The notes under the pieces: model-generated
Seen by the model: the letters and a program-made list of their open reading frames with translations, nothing else
Databases searched by the model: none
Told to the model about the DNA's origin: nothing
Translations under genes and position numbers: made by a program
Shown: piece after piece, positions 56,074 through 64,000 of the stretch
Layout: each line of letters begins with the position of its first letter
Position numbering within the stretch: position 1 is the first letter of the stretch
NCBI GenBank assembly: GCA_020726505.1
Contig: JAHLEZ010000010.1
Coordinates: forward strand, 992,001-1,056,000
Length of the DNA stretch: 64,000 nt
Source: Leptodontidium sp. MPI-SDFR-AT-0119
Taxonomy: Eukaryota > Ascomycota > Leotiomycetes > Helotiales > Leptodontidiaceae
Direction: 5' to 3'

Positions 56074-57696
56074 CTAACCGAAGAGAGCATCACCCAAGCG
56101 GATAGACACCGACTTGGTTTGAGTGTAGTTGGCCAGCGCAGCCTCGCCGAGTTCTCGTCCGATACCTGATTCCTTGTATCCTCCGAATGGGACTTGGTGG
56201 TGCAACATGTTGTACGAGTTGACCCAGACGGTACCAGCACGGAGCTCGTTGGCGACACGGATGGCGGTGTTGAGGTTGCTGGTGTGGACAGCGGCGGCAA
56301 GACCGTAGTTGCTGTTGTTTCCGGTCCTGACGATCTCCTCCTCAGTCTCGAACTTGGCGATCGAGCAGACGGGGCCGAAGATTTCTTCTTGCATGATCTT
56401 CATGTCCTCGGTGACATCGGAGAAAATGGTAGGTTGGATAAAGTATCCCTTGTCGCCGTGACGCTCACCACCAGTGACGACGGTGGCACCAGACTTCTTG
56501 CCCTCGTCGATGTAACCCATAATACGATCGTATTGGATTTGAGAGACTTGTGGTCCCTGGAAGGTATCGGCGTGGAATGGGTCGCCGACCTTATTTTGGG
56601 TGGCACGCTCCTTGAATCTCTGGACAAACTTGTCGTAGATACCAGATTGAACGTAGATACGGGAACCAGCACAGCAGCATTGGCCGTGGTTGAAGAAAAT
56701 ACCAAAGTTGACCCACGAGATGGCGTTGTCGATATCGGCATCGTTGAAGACGATGTTGGGTGACTTGCCTCCGAGCTCAAGGGTAACCTTCTTCAAGTTG
56801 GAGCCAGCAGCAGCCTTCATGACTTGACGACCAACAACAGTTGAACCAGTGAAAGCAACCTTGTCAATGTCCATGTGGGCAGAGATAGCGGCACCAGCAA
56901 CCTTTCCGAAACCAGAAATGATGTTGATAACTCCTGGTGGGAAACCGGCCTCCTTGATCAAGTTGGCGGCAACGAGAGCAGAGAGAGGAGTTTGTTCAGC
57001 AGTCTTCAAAACAACAGTGTTACCAGTGGCAACAGCGGGACCGATCTTCCATGCCCACATGAGCATGGGGAAATTCCATGGGATAATTTGACCGCAAACA
57101 CCAATCTAAAAGCTGTTAGTAGACGCTTCTGCAGACCCAAGCTGTCAGACGTACGGGTTCCTGTCTTGTGTATGTGAAGGTATCAGAGTTGGTATCGATA
57201 ACCTTGCCCTCGATCTTGTCGGCCCAGCCTCCGTAGTATCTCAAGCAGCCAGCAACGGCACCAACATCTCCCTTGGCCATGCCAAGAGCCTTGCCGTTGT
57301 CGAGAGACTCAACAGCAGCGAGGAGATCGAGGTCCCTCTCGATCAAATCGGCGAGCTTGACCAGCAGCTTGCCTCGGTTTTCTGGTGTCTCCTTTCTCCA
57401 CGATCCCTCGAATGCCTTGCGGGCCGCAGCTACGGCAATATCGACATCCTTCTCGGTGGCCTCGTGGACGGAGCAGATAACCTCCTCGGTGGAAGGGTTG
57501 ATGGTCTCGAAGGTCTTGCCGTCGACACCCTTAACCCACTCGTTGTTGATGAACCTGGAAGGTAATCGTTAGCAATGCAATGGCAGAAGATACGCCAAAG
57601 ATAATTCTGAGATGCGGGGTAGGCAGTGAGCACATACAGTCCAGTGGGTTGAGTGTATTTGCCAGTCGATGGCGTGGAGAGTTGGACTGAAGTCAT
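56074..57696 (-). CDS. aldA: NAD(P)-dependent aldehyde dehydrogenase (AldA type)
   Basis: Exons 57696-57638, 57554-57155 and 57105-56074, 496 aa, the usual length for fungal ALDHs. Motifs: [40 protein letters not shown] (the PWNFP Asn), [23 protein letters not shown] (GSTxVG cofactor loop), [14 protein letters not shown] (catalytic Glu), [17 protein letters not shown] (catalytic Cys of GQCCCA), EEIFGPV and [16 protein letters not shown]. It oxidises acetaldehyde and other aldehydes to acids. No mitochondrial presequence is evident, so it is probably cytosolic. Upstream sequence is CT-rich on the gene's strand, as in strong fungal promoters. Confidence 0.95.
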
Positions 57697-60600
57697 TGTG
57701 AAAGTGGTTGATTGATTGAATGCAAAGGGTAGGGTATCTTGAAGTTCAGTTGGTTTGCACAAAGGCGAGGTATGAGGAGAAGGGAGGGAAGAAGAGGAGA
57801 GGATGGCGGGGAGGGGTAGAGTTTTATGGTTTGGGAGGGAGGCAAGACCTTTGTTACCCGGGAGGCAACTACTGAACTCGACAGGGAAGAAGAGAAAGGA
57901 TGGGGATACAACAACCTGGTAAGCCTCCCCTCTCTTTCCGTTGAAACCAGTACGGTACCATAGTGAGAGTGAGAATTAGTCAGTCCTGGGTGAGCACGGT
58001 GGTCCTACCTTAGCACCTTACTTTACGTCCCATCCCATCAGTCCGTCCTTGTAAAGCGTTACTCTAAACCCTTTGGTGACACCTGGTGGAGCCCGAGGAG
58101 AGCTTCATGACCACGATGGATGGCTGTGAGAGGCCCCGGATGTGGAGAGAAAGAGAGAGCTCCACGAAGCTGTGTCGCAGCTTCCGGGGATGGGGCAAGG
58201 ATGGGTTGAGGATGGGCAAGGATCAGCCCCTGGTTTGGCCTCGATCCATTGCTCCTTTTTTTCGTGTCGGATGCAAAGAGTTCTAGTTGTGTATGCAAAG
58301 GACCAACGGCCGTCCAAGATGGTGTCCGGCAGAGCGAGAAGAGGGAAGGTGAGAGACGAGAAGAGCTGGCCCAAAGGGTGTGTGTGTGTGTGTATGTGTG
58401 CGTTGTGCGAAAAGTACACTTCGAGGGATTCCCGTTACCCCTCCATGCTAGCTCTGCCACATACAGTATGCCACTCTGCCGCTACAGGACTACTGCATCC
58501 ACCGTGCACGATAAACCTCGACCTACCATTTATCTCCTAGCTAGGTACCTACCTACTCTAAGGTAATTAAGCGGCACGGTGCATCGCTGATCCGAGAAAC
58601 ATCTAGACTTTCTCTCTCATGATCATGATCTTTCTTGTTCATCCGAAGCTGCTCTGCTGAACTGCTCAAAGCTTCAACGAGACCCCGAGATCTTGAGTAT
58701 ATTCCTCATTGTCGGGCTGAAGCAGTCCCCCCCATCTTTCGGTGGCAGCTCTCTGGCAGTGACCTAGCCTCGGTCCCTTTTTCACCCCGCCGAAGCCCCG
58801 CACCTCGCTAGACTTTCCCGCGAGGGAAAGCAAAGGAGGGGGACCATTCGCATAGGTAGGTACATCGTAAAAACAACACCAGAGGGAGAGAGGGAGGACG
58901 CAATACGGAGAGATTCGGTGTCCAGTCCATCGGCGATATCAGTAATCCACATAAGTCCGTTCGGACTTTAGAAATAGTAATCCAATCTAGCCTAGGTAGA
59001 GAATCGCACAAGCGGACAATAATGGGTGGTGGGTCAAGGGGGTAGAGGAGAGAAAACCAAGGGAAAGAGGAACAAGCACTCCCTGCCAACCTCCAGATCC
59101 CCGCGAGTCCGATCCTGATCCAGAAAAATGATTCTCAAATGCTTTCGAGTACAGTACCATTCAGTATCGCATCCGGGATTGTTCCGCTCAGCCATTTGCC
59201 TTCCTTCTGCACCTCATCTGAGACGGCCATGCGCCAGCCAGTACGACCACTCCCGGGCAAAAGCTAAAAGCTCCCATTCCACAGGTCCAGAGCTTCCGTT
59301 CCTCCAGAACCGGACCACACAGAATACTCAGAACAGGAAATAACATGCACGGGGGCGGTGCAGATCCAACCAAAAATAACGCCAACCTTTTCTCCACAGA
59401 TCTGATCTGATTTCTTGATTTGTGGGCTGTCTCACTCACTGCTGTATGGCTGGAGTGAGGCTTGCTGCCCTCAAAACCTTCTCGTTTCGAGCCAGGTCAG
59501 GCCAGGCCAGGAACCTAGTGTGAATTTACTTTACCATCGTCGACGGCTTCCCCGCACCCCAAAGAGGGATTGGTCCGCGCCTCAACGTAACTTTTCTGGC
59601 TGACGCAAAGAACGACTGCTACTGCCACTTTGGTCTGGTCTCCGGATCGCCGAAGGGAAGGGAAGGGGTGAGATGTGCTGTGCTGAGGTGCTGTAGAGTT
59701 TGCGGGCACGGCATGGCTTGTGGGGAGGAGCTAGGGTGAGGCCGGCCCAGCTTGTTGGTTTGCTTTGGTTTTGGTTTGGTCTGGGGTAGTATGAGGTAGG
59801 TAGCCCGGAAATAATAAATTTCAGTAATTGGTTCCAGAAATGCGATGATAATGATGATGAGGGGTAGAGTAGAGTAGAGAAGGCCAGGGCGGGCGGAATT
59901 AGAGATGAGAGGAGCATTTGGGATGATCTGCCTACCTTACCTACCTTGGTTGGGATGGGATAGAAGGGTGCTTTTGGAGATGGAAAAGCAGCGTGTTGAA
60001 GGCTTGTTGAGGTCGTTTATACTTGCCATACCCACCTACTTGTATTAGAGAAAGGAAGGGAAGGGAGGAGGTGGTCCACGTGATAGAAGGATGATTTGGA
60101 AGTTTCGAAGGGATCGGGATTGTGTTCTATTTTGATGAGTTTATCTTCTCCCCGAATAGTGTCCCGCCTCTGCCATGAAGGTGGGTTTCCTTTCTGGCTT
60201 TTATATGAGCTTGGATTTTATCTTGGCTTCCACTGCAAACAATATTTTGATTTGTTGTTCTTGGAATGCTCAGGAAACAAGTTTAGCATGCCTCTATCAA
60301 GATCATACGCTCGAATTCGAACGCCAATTATAAGCCAAGATAAAGGCAAACTCCTTCCGAAAGAATTTAAAGGCTTTCGGAAGCTCTCCACACCTAAGGT
60401 TGGCACAGTAGTTCGTAAGCGAGGAAGAAAACATTCAGCCACAGCACCACCACATTGGCAGTCAACCGGCAAGCGGTCTTGCAAGATCCAGTACTTAGAG
60501 AGTATATGCTCAGACTACTCTTAGCAATTACGCACCTTCCTCCAAAAAAAAAAGAATCCCCCTCTTCCAAAGGTGAGCCATGGAATTCCGTGGCCGGAGG

Positions 60601-61062
60601 AGACGAAGGTAGGTTGAAACGCAACACCATTGATATGTCCACACCCTGCACCTCCCGAGGGTCTCTAGGCCTCTCAGGAACTTTTCTTCTCATCTCGAGA
60701 CATGGTTGTTGACTGAAGACGCTTGAGCGTCGTTTCGCGATCATACAACAGCAAGCGGGGAATCGTCGAAGCAGGACCGCTGTTGTCCCTCCCATTTGGG
60801 GGGAAAATCACAGGAATTGGAAAGGCTGTAGTAAGTCATCTATTCCCAACCCTCTTTCCTACTTCAATGACTCAGATATTCAACCATGCCCAGGCTAGCT
60901 CAGAACAGCGACACAATCAAAGGAGTTACCATCGAATTCTCGAAAGATTAAGTACATCACTCAGATTGAAAGACAGACTTGGGCAGGAGAAGCTACGCCT
61001 TTTCAAATTGTTCGTCTCCTCCACCTACTCATTTACAATCATTTCCTACACCCAAAAGTCAC
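57697..61062. other. 3.4-kb gene-free interval
   Basis: Upstream of the ALDH gene and downstream of the 2EXR gene. Many short ORFs on both strands show simple composition and no motif. It includes a GT/TA dinucleotide run near 58378-58399 and several AGGTAGGT/CCTACCTA-type stretches near 58540, 58855 and 59935. Confidence 0.5.
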
Positions 61063-62138
61063 TCAAAGCCGCCTCCCAATCCTCCGGCCAAGAATCCGGT
61101 CCAGCCGGAATATCCTCCACCCATCATCATCATCATCAAATTCCTCAAAACTATCCTCATACTGCTGATCCAACACCTTCTCCCTCCCAAACTCCTCCGC
61201 CTTCTCCATCTCCGCCAGGTAATTCTTCCGCGTCTTCGCCCTCACAGTCATCTTCCTCTCCTTCCCACGCTTCAACTTAACCACCAGGATAGTAGTGACA
61301 GTCTTAACAGTCTGATCAACAAGCCGCTGGCTCGGGAACGTCTCACCCAGCCGCGCGAGTTCGTACTTTGCACTTCCCGGACGAGGAGCAGCACAGCCAG
61401 AACCAGAACCAGAACCAGAGCCGCGAACATCATCCCGAAGCCATCTCAACCGTCAAATTCCCCTCTCCCTTCGGCGTCTTCCCCAGATACGTCACACTGA
61501 CATGCTCCAGCACTTCAAAATAGCTAAACAGCGGATCGTCCACAAACCGCCATAGAAGAGGACTATTCACATCACCAACCCATTCCTCATCGGAGCGCAT
61601 GAGATCTCCCCCCTCAAGGAAAGTCCGCGTAGGTGTGCTCCCGCCATCATCGATGATGAGACGTTTGCATTTCCGGTACAGGTCCGCGCAATTGATCTTC
61701 TTGAGTTCGAAGCAGAAGAGGATGGCGTTGTGGATGTTGTGGAGGATGGTGTCGATCTCCCAGTTGATGTGCGTGCCGGAGAAGTAGCCGAAGGAGAGAG
61801 GTTCGTACTTTTTGAGCGCTGCTTTTCGGGACCCGAAACAGGCGTGGAGGAGGGGTGGGGAGAGGGTCGTGGAGGTGATTTTGCGATCGAGGGGTGAGTA
61901 CTCGGCTTCGATTATTCGTGGGGGGAGGTCGGCTGTGGTGTAGCTCCAGACCATGTTCTGTAGCTCGAGTGGGAGCTTGGGGAAGAGAGTGGACTTTTGA
62001 GGATGGTGGACTTTTGAGGATGGTGGACTTGGACGGCGTGGTGGTTGTGGAGGGCCATTTGCCTGGGTTTGACGAGACGGCTTTTGCTTCGGCTCCGAGG
62101 AGGGAAGGAGACGGAGATGAAGTCGGAGTGCGTGACAT
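61063..62138 (-). pseudogene. 2EXR-domain-like protein, reading frame disrupted
   Basis: The start MSRTPTSSPSPSLLGAEAKA (ATG at 62136-62138) loses frame at a 17-bp tandem repeat. The next frame gives the hallmark of fungal 2EXR proteins: STLFPKLPLELQNMVWSYT, LPPRIIEAEYSP, followed by LHACFGSRKAALKKYE, FELKKINCADLYRKC and RLIIDDGG. A stop follows EGNLTVEMASG near 61430. A third frame continues in similar style (WLRDDVRGSGSGSGSG, KYELARLGETFPSQRLVDQ, a Lys-rich segment and EEFDDDDDGW) to a stop at 61063. 2EXR proteins are abundant in Helotiales and have no known biochemical function. It could be a pseudogene or affected by sequence errors; a spliced alternative was not found. Confidence 0.55.
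61991..62024. repeat. 17-bp tandem duplication
   Basis: Two exact copies of GGACTTTTGAGGATGGT (61991-62007 and 62008-62024), followed by the partial copy GGACTT. Because 17 is not a multiple of three, copy number changes the reading frame of the surrounding 2EXR-like gene. Confidence 0.95.
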
Positions 62139-64000
62139 GGTCGGTGATGTGGTTGTGGTTATTTTTTTTTTGGTGCAGGATTGAAGTGATGTATGGGTGT
62201 GAAAAGACTTCTCTTAGTTTCGAAGAAGTCTGCATGGATCGTGAAGTTGGAATTGCTCAAAAGAGTTTGCTCTGTGACGAAAAATCGAGGAATCTTAAGG
62301 AAGAAGAACTTGAGCAAAAGAATTCCTAGAAGTAGGATTAAGAAATAACTCAGCAAGCGAGGGTGTTGCTAAATAAACCCACAGATGGTAGTATTGTGGG
62401 TGACGCAAAATAGGATACTATTTCCGCTTAGCCCTCCTATTGTCAAGTGAATTTAGCGCTAAACGTCACGATGTAGTCCAGAACATATTCAATCTAGGTA
62501 AAAATGAACTGGCCAGAAATGACACCAAGCGATTGTTGACACGATTTTTTTTGTGTATATCATAGTATACTATTGCCAATGCAGTCTCTGGGAGTATTTT
62601 GACACCTCGAATCTCATTTGACGATGTTCTAATGCCACAAACACTAGTAAGCGAGAAATTCGGACTTCTCAGGGGCTCTCGCTAAACCCCACCATGAAAT
62701 CGAAATCCAGTGATGTTAGTACGTTGACTTTCTCCGGCGCTAGGAATAGTCTAGTAATGCCCAACAATCATTTCAAGAGGCATACGTGAGGAGTATTAAT
62801 CTGCGAGACATGTCGCGAAAATGAGGAAACGATCCGGAGGCGAGCTGGTTCTGATACAATTGGCACTCCTTGCGGATTCGCCTTGACATAGGATACTTCA
62901 GCTTATAAACTGTAGCTTCGATCAGATAACCAATATCGTACTTTCTTTAGCTAGCCCTTGTTTGTTCAAGAGAGATGAAGACGCAACTGGTGTTTGGGCA
63001 AGAACTCTTCCAGCAGACATTTCCTCGGAACTATGAATGCAGCTGATCAAAACCTTCTCAAGGCAGGATTGGGGTGCAGCTTGCTGTATTCATGCCAGAC
63101 ACTCGTCGCGGCTAGTATAAGATCGAGGATGGAACCGTATTCCCTCGATTCTCGATAACACAACTGCGACTAGCGGTGAAAACGGCGGGTTTTGTGAGAT
63201 GATGTATCTGTCGGACTTCACACTCGTGAGAAATCCGATTCTAATGAATAGAAAATTTAGATCGCTAATTTTTTTACGAGAAGCGAAGGTCTACGTTCTG
63301 TAAGATAAGAAAAAGGCTTGAGGCACGAGTAATAACGTTATGGGAGGGAATCTAATTCGGGATGACAACAGAACGTAACGCAACCCCTGACTAAAGTCTC
63401 GCTTAATCTGCCAACGGCAGCGGCTGTGGTGGAAAGGGGGCACATCGCAATCCAAGCTCACACTTTGACAAGAAGCAGAACAGGAAAGAAGAAACAAGCC
63501 GAGGTATCAGCTGCCAACCTTCTTCTTCGGCCGAAACCATTATTCAACAAAAATTTCTGTTGAGCAATTGCCATCCTCTAAGCATCCAAGAAAGAAATCC
63601 TTTCAAATTGCGAGGATTGCTCTTATCTGACATCGATAGGGGGAGGCTGAATCGCTTGGTAAGTAAGCCAAGGCTAAGAACCATATCCCACGCGGAAGAT
63701 AAAAGATATATGAGACAAAGAATCAATGCCGATGGCTTCGTCGGCCGGTGGCATCGTCAGCATCACCGTTCCCAACAGTTTGAGGGCCGGTATTGGTCCG
63801 TGTGGGGTGCATTGAATTTTTCTTACATGGCGCGAATCTGAAGATGTATCTTAAGTAGAGATACTCCTGTTTCTAGAAGTACTTTGTCTGTTTTTTTGCA
63901 TGTTCGCAAGTCGATCAAGCAACTTCTTCGCTGCGTTTATAAAGAGCTTGTCCGCCGTGCTCGTTTTTCGTGCTGTTCTCTATTACAAACTCCAGAATAT
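62139..64000. other. gene-free right end
   Basis: No convincing gene. ORFs of 60-95 codons near 63.5-63.8 kb on both strands lack motifs. No repeat or RNA gene was recognised. Confidence 0.45.

Noticed and set aside
60723..61500. Plus-strand Pro/Ser-rich ORFs
   Set aside because: They are antisense shadows of the 2EXR-like gene's C-terminal Lys/Asp-rich part.

Overview
The window is nuclear DNA of a filamentous ascomycete. Short spliceosomal introns (mostly 47-160 nt, GTAAG-type donors, CTAAC/CTGAC-like branch sites) interrupt most genes. Gene density is low, at about 20 loci in 64 kb. Several families are typical of Pezizomycotina: an mpaB-type oxygenase, a 2EXR protein, a fungal flotillin, and kinase-like ORFs of the type with GDISCNN and DFAG motifs. 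The overall flavour suggests Leotiomycetes, but that is inference; no rRNA, ITS or mitochondrial marker is present. I found no tRNA, rRNA, CRISPR array or intact transposon.

Layout: 0-1.3 kb tRNA wybutosine methyl/aminocarboxypropyl-transferase (TYW2-like, -). 2.4-3.4 kb bHLH factor (+, 5' end unresolved). 5.9-7.1 kb HIT zinc-finger BCD1-like box C/D snoRNP factor (-). 8.3-8.9 kb 202-aa orphan (+). 8.9-13.5 kb gene-poor region with microsatellites and a TCAATGTC motif array. 13.5-16.5 kb DENN-domain RabGEF (+) carrying two apparent +1 shifts. 17.9-19.2 kb secreted Cys-rich protein (-). 20.6-21.6 kb SDR (-). 22.3-25.8 kb TBC RabGAP (+). 26.4-27.2 kb unknown 270-aa protein (-). 28.4-29.2 kb broken kinase-like gene (-). 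30.5-32.5 kb flotillin (+). 33.5-34.6 kb MTA phosphorylase (-). 35.0-35.5 kb ribosomal protein L26 (+). 36.2-37.2 kb atypical SDR (-). 38.6-39.2 kb possible membrane acyltransferase relic (-). 39.6-41.0 kb Zn alcohol dehydrogenase (-). 43.0-45.0 kb mpaB/rubber-oxygenase-type protein (-). 46.3-48.5 kb tandem pair of an unrecognised Cys/Trp-motif family, the first copy broken (+). 49.4-50.3 kb degenerate unknown ORF. 51.0-52.1 kb secreted beta-propeller (+). 52.7-54.8 kb membrane-anchored histidine-phosphatase-like protein (-). 56.1-57.7 kb aldehyde dehydrogenase (-). 61.1-62.1 kb 2EXR protein with disrupted frame (-). The last 1.9 kb appears gene-free.

No classic biosynthetic cluster or defence island is visible. 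Functional links are loose: the alcohol and aldehyde dehydrogenases could act in succession in ethanol/acetaldehyde metabolism, and the DENN GEF and TBC GAP both control Rab GTPases. The most unusual signals are (i) the tandem unknown family with a broken first copy, (ii) a C-to-G strand-composition switch inside six otherwise unrelated genes, (iii) clustered one-base frame breaks in otherwise conserved genes, (iv) a duplicated 22-residue flotillin exon next to a 65-bp promoter duplication, and (v) a 33-nt poly-C tract just past a secreted-protein gene.
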